Shown here: positions 13,501 to 24,800 of the stretch, piece by piece
How the letters are laid out: each line of letters opens with the position of its first letter
How positions within the stretch are numbered: position 1 is the stretch's first letter
From: Klebsormidium nitens
Taxonomy: Eukaryota > Streptophyta > Klebsormidiophyceae > Klebsormidiales > Klebsormidiaceae
NCBI GenBank assembly: GCA_000708835.1
Contig: DF236991.1
Location: forward strand, 186,001 to 250,000
DNA length: 64,000 nt
Direction: 5' to 3'
Notes under the pieces: model-generated
Told to the model about the DNA's origin: nothing
Database searches by the model: none
The model's input: only the letters and a program-made list of their open reading frames with translations
Position numbers and translations under genes: made by a program

Positions 13501-16500
13501 CAGGCCCCTTCGAGATGGCCCGCATACCCAGCATCACCAGCAGCACCGGCAGCGGTGTCAATCGCCACGAGAGCCTCCCAGCAATGCCACCCATGACACC
13601 AAAAGCGGATCCGACCCTCGATCTCGCCACGACCAGCTCTCCCTCCAAAGGCCGGTCCCGTAGGACCAGCCTCGATTCGGCCACAACCCCTCCCGACCTC
13701 ACCGCAGATATTGCGGCTGCGCTTGCCTCCGGATATTCCGGCTGGTCGGGCGCATACGGACTCCAGGATCGGATTGGGGGGGTGAAGCTGTCGCGGGACG
13801 CCATTAACCCTGCGTCACTTGCGGCGGGCATCGAGAGGAGGATGAGCTCCGGGGGGATCACGCCCCAGCTGAGCGCTGAGGGCGACGAAGGGGGGCAACT
13901 AGAGGTGCGGGACGGGAAGACGAAGGACGAGATGCAGAAGGAGATCCGGAAGCAGCGGCGCAAGGGGCTGAACGAGACGATTCTGCAGCTCAAGGGGGGG
14001 GAGCTCGAGGGTGATCGGGGCAGGCGGCCGACCCCCCGGAGAAAGGTGCAGGAGGCGCGGAGGGCGCACGAGCAGAAACGGTCGTTCGAAGTGGAGGTGA
14101 CGGAGCTTCCGCCGGAAAAGGAGAAGAATCCGTTGGAGTCGTCGCACGAGAGTTTGAGCCCGAGCGGGAGCGGGCGGATGCAGTCCTCCAAGAGCCTGGC
14201 GCAACTGCCGATTGTTGGGTTTGCGACGATCAGGATCAGTGTCAAGGACACGGGGCCAGCCATAACCGAGGAGGAGCAGGTACGGGCTTTGAGACCAAGC
14301 CTCGCAGCTCAAGGGTGGATCCAAATGGGTCTGGGGTTCGATTCCTATTGCGCGGTTGCTATGAGGTTGCAAAGTAGTTCATTCCAGTGCTGAAATCTGA
14401 GACACTGTCGACATGGCCCTGTTGGTTTGGCACTGCTTCAAACGCCCCTCCTTATCTTAACGAACTTCTTGGGAATCACTTTCTGGTCAAGCATACGTCC
14501 TGCCTTATCGGCCCTACTAGTAGCAGGATTGTAACTGCAGGACAACCTGATCCGGAAAGCCCTTCTAGTGTACCCTGTCCCTTTCCTTGAGTCTTGAAGG
14601 GAGAGCTTCTTTGCTCCGTGCTGGTTGACTCGCGAGCCATACCATACTCGGTTCTGCCCAATCCTTACAGGAGAAGCTCTTCGAGCCATACTCGCGTATT
14701 GCCACGGGGTGCATGCAGCGCGCAGGCGTCTCGACACTGGGCCTCAGCCTTGCCAAGCGCTTCGTCCGTCAGGTAAGAAGACCTGAATTCTCCCGTATAC
14801 TTTCGAAGTGTCAGAATCTGCGACGAGCTTGCTTGCTGTAGAGTGCTCGAAGATGCACCTCGTGGAATGCTCTTTGCTGCGTCGATCTTGCTTTTGCAAA
14901 AGGAGAAGGCGAGGCTCTTGAAGTCGTAGCTCGTCTTTGGCCGGTTCAAGTCGGGCCCATTGAAGCTCTCCCGAGAGCTTTGAAGTCAGCTGAGCGCAGT
15001 CCAGCGTTCTTCGTTGGTCAAGCAATTTGCATCGTCCTACGGAAGGTGGGTCTTTGGTTTGGTTACGTGTTCAAACATCTGCGTCATCGAGTTTGCCACT
15101 CTGAAATGAGCCGATGAGTTTAAAGTTTCCATCGTTAAGATGGCAATGACTGCACGCCGGGCTTGTTCATCCTGGCCCTTTCTGGATCAGGTTGGGGGCT
15201 CCATTGGCGTTTACTCCCAACATACATCCAGGGACCATGAAGAATCTTCGCAAGAAACCTCCCAACAAAACCAGCAAGAAGCACCGGTCAGATTTCTTAG
15301 TAGCAGCCGCGTTTTGCTGGCATGATCTAGCAACTGCCTGAAATCAGCTACGGCACGGCCGTCCGTGTCCGCTTTGGACCCGTTCCGGCCGGAATCCGCT
15401 GCATATTCGAGCACCTGGAGCCTTGCGTTTTCGTTTTTGCAGGTCTTTTCTTCTTACAGGCCGATATCCACAAAGCTGACGGCCTACCACTTATGTCGGC
15501 GACCTCCTTCCAGTAAACCACGCCCGCTCGGTCGCCCATCCTGCCGAACTCAAGCCGACTCCGACCAACATATCAACCGACATCAACACAGCTAACACTT
15601 ACTAACAACCACACTGGCCAGAGATTGAACTCCGTATCATATCTCTTGTCACAGGTCGGGGGCTCCATTGGCGTTGATACCCAGACGCCCAACGGCAACT
15701 GCTTCTGGTTCTCCGTTCCGTTTCCGCTCGTGGCCGAGGACGAGACCGCCAACGACTCGACAGCCTCCCTCGCGAGCTCGGACGTCGAGAAAACGTCCGA
15801 TCCCGGGAGTAGCGAGGCGGGCCCTCCTGCGACCCCGCCTCAGGGGATGGACGCGCAGAACGAGGTCCACCGCGCGTTCACCGAGAAGCTTGCGAAGAAG
15901 CTCAGCGGGGGAACGCAGGTAGGGCCATGCGCAGAGTGTATTCTGCTCTAATTTACAGCGTGTTGTGGGGAGGTTTGTTAATCGTCCGTACGTCAGTACA
16001 CATGGGGGCCTTTACAGCTATATCCGGGAAGATTGTTGACTTTCCGTATGTTAATTCACATGGGGGCCTTTATTCTCCACTCGCGACTCAGAACGTTAGA
16101 TGTCATTTGCCTGTCAAAGCAGGAGATTTGGTGCACGCTGACGTCTCGAGGGTTGAGGATTGATGAACTGTAAGTGCCAATTGCTTCCAGTCTGTTATCC
16201 AGCGGCCGAAATGGACGATTCTGCGTGCTGTGCCAAATTACGAGAGGGTCGACTCCATTTGAGACTTTGAGCGGGAACTTGGGGCTATGCGAAGCAGACG
16301 TTTGGTTTTCAATTCGCATATCAGGTCAAGTGCTACTTTTCGGACACCAGATGGATATTTCATTGGAGTTCACGTCCCTTGCGTAAGGAAAGACGTCGGC
16401 AGGTGGGCGTGCGCTGCATCAAACCGTCGGCCGGTCGCTGAGCGGGAGCTTTCGTGGCGACTTCAAGCAAGCATCAGAAGCTACGATTGTAATGCGCAAG

Positions 16501-19381
16501 ATGATATTTGCAGATTACCCTCAATCCTTGCAGGCAAAAGTTTTGGCGGTCGGGCGCGCGCTGCATTCAGCGATCAGCCGGTCGCTGAGCGGGAGCTTGC
16601 CCGTCGATCTGGAACAAACGCCAGAAGCGACGATCTCAAACACAAAATTCCGAATTCCTAACATCTTCAAGTTTCGTAAACCTCCAGACTTTCGAAACAC
16701 GAACCTTGGTGCAGACAAAAACGTCGGCGGTCGGGCGGGCGCTGCATCAAATCGTCAGCCGATCGCCGGGCGGCTGCTTGCGGGGCTGTGCCAGGAGCTA
16801 CGGCTTTAATAATTACATCTGAAAACTTGTAGCTTTTCACACTTCTGACACCATGAAATCTTGATGCAGACAAATACGTCGGCGGTCGGGCGAACGCTAC
16901 ATCAAGCGATCAGCGGGTCGCTGAGTGGGAGCTTGCGCGGCGACTTGAAACAAACGCCATAAGCGACGATCCCTCTCAAATCGAACTTCTGAAGTCGGAA
17001 CATTTCCAGAAACCTTCAGATTCTTGATACACGAATCCTGATGCAGACAAAAACCTCGGCAGTCGGTCGGGCGCTGCATCAAGCGATCAGCCGGTCTTTG
17101 AGCGGGAGCTTGCGAGGTGACTTGGAGCAGATGTCGGAGCTGCGGCGGCAGCTGAGCGTCGAGAAGGAAGAGAGCGATCAGGAAAAGACGCAGGCGGAGA
17201 AAGACGCAAACGACAGCAAGCGCAAGGTGCTGCTCGTCGAAGACACCGAGATCAACAGGGTGAGTGACAACTATCAGTCTTTGGGCGTGCTTACCTCATT
17301 GTGGATTTTCGTTCTACTCAGGTAGGGGTTCCTAGGTTCTATCGTAGAGAGGTCACGCAGAACGCAAGGTGCTTTGGTAGAAGGTATTCAAACCGGCGAG
17401 TTGCGTCTTTGGGCACTTTCCGTCCGATATGTTCTCTTGTCCGTCTCTGGGCGTTCCTTTTCCCATATTCCCTTGTATTCAGTGTTGGGAGGTGAGGCGA
17501 AGTGCAATTCTAAGCAGGGTTTTACCAAAACCACGGGTGTCCCATGTAGCCTGAAACCGGGAAGCTTAGTACAGCGGACGTGTGTTCGCTGGTTATGTAG
17601 AATTCAACCAGCTTTCCGACATGCCATAGCGCCCAACGGCGCTGAGCTTTTGAGGCCAGCACACAAAGCTTCATCAAGACTCTGCGAGATTGAGGGTAAA
17701 CTATAGCACGTCGTCGTAACGGCCCCTCAAACGCTTATAGCCTATCCTTCCGACACTCATATCGTATGCTCCGTGCAGATCATCATGCGCAAGGTGCTGC
17801 AGAACTTGGGCCTGCTGTGCGACGAGGCAGAGAACGGCAAGGTCGCGGTGGATCTGCTCAAGCAGGGGCGCAACTACGACCTCATTCTCATGGACAAGGA
17901 AATGCCCGTGATGGTACGTGCTTTTTAGAACCCTAAAACCCTAAAATCCTAAAACCCTAAAACCCTAAATATTTTGAGGCTTCTGTTCTTTGTCGGGTTC
18001 AGAGATTCAGCGAGTCAGGGTTTCGTAATCATCTCAGAATTGTAGCGATCCAGGGTCTTGGGGTGTCTCCTCTATCATTTCCCTCTCTTGCTTCCTAACT
18101 CTCTTCGTGAATCTTACCTTTTCTTATTCGTGACAGTCTTTCTATCATCGTGTGAGTCCTTTGCTCGTATCTTTTTCCCCGGTCCCGTCCATGGCTTTCA
18201 AGCTTTGACCACGCGAACGATGTTTTAGTACAAACGGCGGTTTTGCTAGGACCTTGGCACCAGATCTGAGCCCTCCATAGAATGATTTGGATTCGGGATT
18301 ATGCCGTTCAGGCTGAGTTCGTTTCAAAGCCTGGTTCCGCTCAAGCCGAGTCCGCTCAAACAGAGTCCGTTTCCGTTCGTCACAGGACGGCCACGAGGAG
18401 AGCCGGTCCGCGCCTGCTCAGGCTGACTTCGCTTTGAAATGGGTCCGCTCAGGCTGAGTCCGCTCACAATTTGTATCCGTTCCGCTCGTTTCAGGACGGT
18501 CACGAGGCGACGCGGCTTCTCCGCCAGATGGGTGTGAAAACGCCCATTATCGCGCTCACTGGGAATGCGCTCAAGTCCGACCGGGAGCTCTTTTTCAAGG
18601 CCGGGGTGGACGAGTTTCAAACCAAGGTGAGGGCCCCTTCACACTTTTGCTGAAATCGGTTTGGAACACCAGATTATGGATCTTCAATCTGAAACGAGCG
18701 CCCTTTCACTTCCTCAAAGACTTAAGTCCGACGCAGCATCCTTTCGTCGGACGGCTTCCCAGTCTAATCACTTTATTCATGTGGGATCCCCTTCTGGACT
18801 TTGAGGTCGTTCCAAACGGCATCCCCTAAGCTTGCTGCGAGAGCTTTTCGTCGTGCGAAATCTCGTGCCGATCTCAACCTGACCCACGCTGTGCCTGCTT
18901 CGAGCTTTCTCGGTTGTAAGCATATACATTTCTTGACGTGATCCAGCAGGCTTGCCTGGAATCATGGGCACTCGTGCCTCATTGTTGCGTTGTCATTTAC
19001 AAAGCATGCCCCAGCGGTGGGGAGTCTTTTTAGCATGCCGAGTTCTTAAAAGGATCGCGAGTAAGAAACCAAGTCCTGGTATGGGGCTCTAGAAGAGCTT
19101 GATCATGCGGACCACGAGTTGCGTGCTGGCCTTTTTGGGTTCATGCTAGTCGCAGACGTTTGGGCTCGATATGCGTGCTCGGCGGAAATGTTGTATGGCG
19201 GGGAACGTTGCTTTGCTGAAAGCCCATCTCGTCTTTACAGCCGCTCTCCCGTGACAAGCTAGTGCATCTGCTTGTGCGACTTGGCTGGAAAAAGGAGCAG
19301 CTTGGGAAGGGGGAGGGAAACGTGTTTAGTCCCAAAGCGCCTCCTCGCAAAGCGGCTGGGACTGTTGCAAAAGCTAATTAG
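7557..19381 (+). CDS. membrane hybrid histidine kinase with C-terminal receiver
   Basis: Two-component sensor kinase: His autophosphorylation, then transfer to an Asp in its own receiver. Exons: 7557-8801, 9627-9759, 10363-10512, 11238-11405, 11891-12186, 12432-12825, 13504-14279, 14671-14772, 15655-15918, 17047-17259, 17779-17913, 18495-18626, 19241-19381 (1382 codons, phases agree). Residues 1-327 are low complexity; membrane helices lie near 328-352 and 377-403 with only 24 residues between. The H-box is FMAYVFHNIRVPFNAI (His456). The N-box LSNAVKLTP (near 582) is separated by about 460 residues of Ser/Pro/charged sequence from the G1-like DTGPAI (near 1044); F-box LFEPY, a degenerate GVSTLGL and GGSIGV follow. 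The receiver has VEDTEINR, LMDKEMPVMDG (Asp1286), ALTGNA and TKP. The altered glycine boxes leave ATP binding uncertain. No ligand-binding domain is recognised. The start is the first in-frame ATG of exon 1. Confidence 0.9.
15185..15232 (+). repeat. partial copy of kinase exon 9 acceptor end
   Basis: An acceptor CAG followed by a near copy of the first 20-40 bases of exon 9 (encoding VGGSIGVYSQ against VGGSIGVDTQ) lies about 470 bp upstream of the true exon at 15655. It diverges soon after and has no matching downstream donor, so it is a truncated junction copy rather than an alternative exon. Confidence 0.7.
15983..16075 (+). repeat. short direct duplication in kinase intron 9
   Basis: Two copies of a roughly 30-base segment ending in CACATGGGGGCCTTTA begin near 15985 and 16044, 59 bp apart. 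It lies in an intron and is not related to either splice junction. Confidence 0.6.
16385..17046 (+). repeat. four degenerate copies of the kinase exon 10 acceptor boundary
   Basis: The true exon 10 starts at 17047 and encodes TKTSAVGRALHQAISRSLSG. Four further copies of its first ~90 bases, most with an upstream GCAG-type acceptor and part of the preceding intron, lie at about 16397, 16533, 16714 and 16869. Measured at the conserved GGGAGCT segment (near 16443, 16591, 16768, 16927, 17103) the spacing is about 148, 177, 159 and 176 bp. Translations remain similar (for example AVGRALHSAISRSLSGSL). None has a good donor. Confidence 0.85.
17931..17970 (+). repeat. interstitial telomere-like CCCTAAAA repeat
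   Basis: Five head-to-tail 8-base units of CCCTAAAA (one starting TCC, the last ending T) lie just inside intron 11, 17 bases after the donor. The other strand reads TTTTAGGG, a green-algal telomere motif. The tract is too short to be a telomere. Confidence 0.8.
18300..18494 (+). repeat. copy of kinase exon 12 acceptor boundary
   Basis: A CAG followed by GACGGCCACGAGG at about 18385 repeats the start of exon 12 (GACGGTCACGAGG at 18495) together with its CCGTTCCG-rich upstream tract, 110 bp away. The surrounding 18310-18480 is made of smaller CCGCTCA..GAGTCCG units. Confidence 0.75.
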
Positions 19382-21883
19382 ATATTGCGTGCTGGTCTGC
19401 TCAACACCGCACATTGCTGGCTTCCATTTAGTAGGTGGATCATGTAGAGGTTCAGTCGAAGGGAGATGACGTCTCACGGTAGAGCCCGTTGCTTGATGCA
19501 GCCCTTGACCCGCGACAGACTAGTCCATTTGATGGTGCGCTATGGGTTGGAAAACAGAGGTTCCACATAGCGCCGCATTCGTTGGCCTGAGCCGTCCGGT
19601 TGGTTGTAGGAGGTGCGGATGGAGACTTCCAATTTCGAAGGCGTTCTTAGAACGCTGTCGTAGGCTAGGTGTCCAAGCTAATGCATGCACGCAGTTCGAC
19701 AGTGAGCTCCCGCGGATAGGGGTCACAGGTCTGAGTCTGGTTAGGCACTGGCTCGCGCAAGTTTTCCGTTTGATGGACCGCCTAACCCATCTGGTGGCGT
19801 AGCCACGGTCATATGGTAGACAACCTTAATCTTGCCTTTCATTGCTCTTTTCTTCAAGAGGTTTGGACGTCCCTCAGTCTGGCTCATTACCCCATTGTTG
19901 GGCCACTTAATGATTGACAAACCATAAGGAACCTGGAGCGTTGGGAATCAGTGAAAGGTGGGACAGTTGGTTGTGTCTTTGTCGGACGGTCAGGACTTCT
20001 CGACAATTGACTTGGCAAGACGGTGATTTGCCTTGTTGTTCATAGCTGTACTAGGCTGGGTTCCGATCTTGCGCATGCCATTGTAGTCACTAAAATGCGG
20101 CCGGCGTCATATGTTGTCTATCCGATAAGAACTCATTACCTTTTGGCTGCAGCACCGCATGGTATTCTGCGCGGCCTGCGGTGCCTCGTCAGACTCTTGA
20201 GGTTCGTGCGGCTAATTGAATCATATTGAAGACCTCGGCCGCTGTCATGGTTGTACGATTTGTATGCCAATCCATTCATACGGATCGTACAGAATTCGTG
20301 CTAGTGCGCATGTTTCATGTTTGAGTCAGTCACCGTACGTCTGGCTGCATGACCGGATACGTACCCATCATTGCCAGGCAAACATTGCATGGTATCTAAT
20401 ATTCTCTTTACTCATGCAAACGCCGTAGCCACCATTGGGCTGGCATAGGCTTCCATGCATGGCATACTTATAAGGGATCGATGTTTCAGTTTTGAATCTA
20501 GCAGGCTAGGCTCGGCTGGCTATCATTATCTTACCAAGTCAAATCAAGCGTAAGCTTAGTAAGTTGGGGCCTGGCGCACGTACCAAACCTAGTCTTACAA
20601 CAACTTGCGGGTCCATTGTATTTAAACGTAGCTAGCTAGACCGGGCCCGGCCGGCAGCTACTACCTACTTACTACTACTAACTTCTTAGGTTAGCCTGGA
20701 GTTATAGCCTAGGATTACGTAACTTACAACATTGAATTGGAATGATCGAGCTCAGAAGGCATTGTTTGCTAGTCGTATATGCAATGCAACGAGCATATGT
20801 CGGGCTGGATTGTGTCGAGTCGGAATCATGTCCGGCACTTGCTGGTGAGTGGTGACTGACTAGAGTAGGCAGAAATCCCAGACCAGGCTAGGCTGTAGCC
20901 CAGTGCACCATGTGAGACAGTGAAGAAGAAAGAAGTGAAGCTAGGCTTCATTCTTTCTTTTGTGCAGTCAAAAGTCTGATATGGGGCGGCATTCTTGAGC
21001 TCATGCAAACCGTACGATGGGCAGAAGTCAGTCTCAACTCGGTTACCATGTGTGGTATGACATGTGAAGTGTGAATGGGGAAACGCATGCGGCTCTGAGT
21101 TCTGTGGTGTGCTGCGAGCGGAGGCTAACATAACATGGGGCGGTGCGGCCGCGACACGCCCGTTGACATAGAGTAGCCGAGATGGATAGGCCAGATGAGG
21201 TTTAGCGCGACACATATACCTACGCTCATGCGACTCACGGGCCTGCATGCTGAGTCGCGCGCAGCGGGGCGGGCGCAATGAACGTGTGATTCAGCGCACT
21301 GCATGCCATATGATGATCTCCGAGTCCAATTGGTATTGTGCGTACATGGCGGCCAGCTCGAGTACGACGGAGGCTCAGCGGTTGGAGCTCATGCAGTGAC
21401 GCATGGGAATCTTCGTAACGGTGAATGAGCTAGCACGGTTGCACATTATGGACTTGACGATGGACAACAATCATTGAATTGAATAAAGCGCTGCACGCTG
21501 CTTTGAGATTGAGCATGGCATTCCCTATCGATCAAAGCATTCATTTATCTACGCCAAGCCTATGACGAGGCTGAGTCGAAAATGCACATCTTGTAAATGC
21601 ACAATCAGAAGGAGTGTGGCAGTGTCGGATCCAGCATTGCAGACTCAAGTTGGCAGCGCGCAGGTGCACCGAAGGAGACTCGTGGGCAGCCCAAGGCCGG
21701 ACTCGGTCTTATTCAGCATGATGCCGTGCTCGCAAAGCGTGTCAGGAATATCCCAATGGTGTGTAGTGTAGTGTTTATAGGCCAGCATCTTATAAGAAGA
21801 AAGAGACGATCCTCGGCGGTTGCATGCGACAGTGGTAGAGCAGAGGGCTCGGAGGTGCCGCTGGCCGGATCCACTTTCAGCCT
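19382..21883. other. convergent intergenic region, kinase / FKGP
   Basis: About 2.5 kb between two gene 3' ends. I found no coding exon, RNA gene or clear mobile element on either strand. The sequence is AT-richer than the flanking exons and has scattered short palindromes (GCATGC, CTAGCTAG). Confidence 0.6.
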
Positions 21884-24800
21884 CTACCCCAAAGACCACG
21901 AGTGCACTTTCGCGGGTGGTCCAAACTCGTCAAGCATTGCTCTCATCTCTGCTGCGGCATGCACGTCTTTCGCAAGGATCAGCGCAAAGCCGCCCCCTCC
22001 TGCCCCCAGCAACTTGTGCCCAACGCTCAAGTGGTCCACCAAGGAGAACAACCTGCATTGGCAGCCGATTAAGTTCTGGTTTGAGAAAGTGCCTTCGACC
22101 TCCCTTGAGTCAGCACGTAGATTTCTGCGCTTCGGCCCTGTTTAAAATTTGCGAATTGAATACTCGGCTCAGCACGTTCCTCGCTGCTCGTCGGCTGTGT
22201 CCTTGAATTCGTGTGGGATTATGAGCACTAAAAGAGCATCGTCCGTTGGGTCGTGTCGCATAAGAAGCATACCCGGGCACCGTGCGGAAAGGCAAACGCA
22301 GACGGCTTCTGAACCAAGACCTTTCGCTTCCGCTTCCAACCTGAAAGGGTGAAACCCGGTACATGCGGTTTCCAAGCCCAAACTTTCTTACTGGCCGAGC
22401 CAAGGGTGCGTAGAACTAACCCCGGAACATCGAGTGCCCTCAACACGTACCAGAAAGTGATATAGTAGTCTTTAAGGAGGGCAGGAAGCACGACTCGTCT
22501 GCGATGAGGGTAAAGTGAGAGCACCAAAGTCCGGGATCGTATGTAATCTCTCAAATGGCGCGCCAGGCCGAATGTCGACGACGACGTCATAACATCGACA
22601 CTTTTCAAGAGTGACGCCGTCAACTTGGCGGGGATTGCTTTAGCCATAAAATCGTCAAAAACCACGCGCCCGAGGCCCGCTCCAGTGAAGGCCCGATCCC
22701 CGAAAAGCTGGAACATGCCATAGGTTTTTGCAAGTTAAAGCTTAAAGACTAGGTCTAAAGACCAAAAAGTATGAGAACAGCAAAGCAGAACCGAGCTCAC
22801 CGCTCCACATCCGGGTTACTGCAGTGAGGGTCCAGTTCTTGATGCAGACCCCAGGTTTCCGACATCACCGCCCCCAACGCAGTCAAGTCCCCAGTCGCAA
22901 GGGCCTTTTGGCCCGCCGTTGCGAGCTCTGTTAGGCGCCGCACGCTGGCGATTGCTCGCGCGTCTCGCCGCAAATACCTGACGAGAAACGACCATCGATC
23001 AGCAGGACTCAACGTCCAAAGACAGCGAGGAACGAATTGCGACGACATTTGACAGAAGGATCGAGCACCACGCAACGTCGGACGTTCTTATCCGAAAACA
23101 ATGCAACTCCAGACGGGCTTCTCCTCCTCTCCTCGTTACATTTTGCGGATGTACTTGCGGTCCTACAAAAAACCGCCAAGTTCGGTTCCTATCTCAGTTC
23201 CTATCTCGGTTCCTAAAACACTATCCCAGGAAAACTTGGGAGCACAATTGTATCTGCCCAACACTCTCTTCAACGCGTTCCGGTTTGCCGAACCTCTGGT
23301 ATCAAAGAGCACCACACGAATCTGACTACCTTGCTTCAGGACGAGCAGCTTCTGAATTCAAGAGCTTGTTTAGATCTGCCCACCGCCTTCGAATAAACGG
23401 TCGTGGCTATCCGACAGGAAGAAGACGAGAACAAAGTAACCTCCCGCTTTTCTTCCTGGTTCATGCTTCGAAAGCAAAGAATGAACAAACAAAGAGCTTA
23501 CTCTCACCTCATGACCACCTTCTGCTGATGACGCGACACTTTAGGAATAGTAAGCATTAGGAATAGCAAGCTTTAGGAATAGTAAGGTCAACCAAACCCT
23601 TAAATGTGACGCTATAGAAGTTACCCGCTCCGCACCCGAACCCACCCTAAAACCCAGACCAACCCTTCCCGTCCCAGGCTGATCTTACCTTCCTAAAGCT
23701 TACTAGTCCTAGGGTGTCCCTCGACCTTCTGCTGAATGTTCGTGGCTAGGCGAACCTTGCTGGTGCGTATCCGCATTTACTCTCTCCCCCTTTCCTGTCC
23801 AGTCATCTTGGAGGAGCAAAAATAAACGGACGGAGGGGTTGTTCTCACCTGCCCTTCTGCGACACATTCTTGGCCATCCGAACCCTCCCGGTGAAAACAA
23901 GCACCCAACCAATGATACCTCCTTCAAAAACCGAAGAACAAATGGACGAGGGGCGTATTCTCACCTGCCCACCACCTTCCACAACACGTTCCTGGCCAGC
24001 CAGACCTTTTCCGGTGGGAACAAGCACCTGATCCTTAAAATCCCTTTTCTCTAATGGATTCAACTAAGTAAAGGCAATGTACATTCATGACTAACGACGA
24101 GCGTATTCTCACCTGCCCACGAATCTGCAACAACGCTCCTGGCCAGCCGTACCTTACCATCGTTTATGGCGTGACTTCCTCTGAGATCAGCGAAAGAGAT
24201 TAACTTCGACACATTCAACCGATTCAAATGTCTCGACAAACAAGTTCCGACAAAGGGAGAGCTTATTCTCACCTGCCCACCACATTCTGCGACACGTTCC
24301 TGGCCAGCCGACTTTTCCTGGTGAAAACAAGCGGATAACAATCCCCGGATTGTTCTGTCTAACCTATCTTTCTTTCTCATCCTTCGAAAGCAAAGATTGA
24401 CGAACGATAAGCTTATTTTCACCTGCCCACCACCTTCTGCAACATGTGCCTGGCCAGTCGAAATTGTTCGGTGATTACGTGCACCCGTATTCCCTAGTAC
24501 GTCCTTCAAAAGCGAAAGCACTGAACGAAGGGGCTTATTCTCACCTGCCCACCACCTTCTGCAACACGTTCCTGGCCAGCCGGACTTTTCCGGTGAAAAC
24601 GAGCACCCAGAATTTTAAAAAATCCCTTCTGAATCATCCTTCCGAAACCAGAGAGTGAACTAACAAGGAGCCTATTCTCACCTGCCCACCACCTTCTGCA
24701 ACACGTTCCTGGCCAGCCGGACCTTCCCGGTGAAAACGAGCACCAGGCGCGACTCCAACTCGTGCCGCAGCGCGGGGAGCAGCGGCACTTCCTCCACGAC

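Noticed and set aside
13472-14263. 263-codon open frame on the minus strand
   Set aside because: It lies antisense to kinase exon 7, a GC-rich region where stop codons are scarce; Ser/Arg/Pro composition is the mirror of the real frame and no motif is present.
14280-14360. GGTTCGATTCC resembling a tRNA T-loop at about 14335
   Set aside because: No pairing acceptor, D or anticodon stems can be drawn around it; it sits in a kinase intron.
15185-15325. Alternative kinase exon 9
   Set aside because: Only the first few dozen bases match exon 9, the frame then loses similarity and no donor in the right phase follows.
23730-24681. Mutually exclusive exon cluster in FKGP
   Set aside because: Copies carry only the exon's 3' part and donor; none has its own acceptor or a full exon frame.
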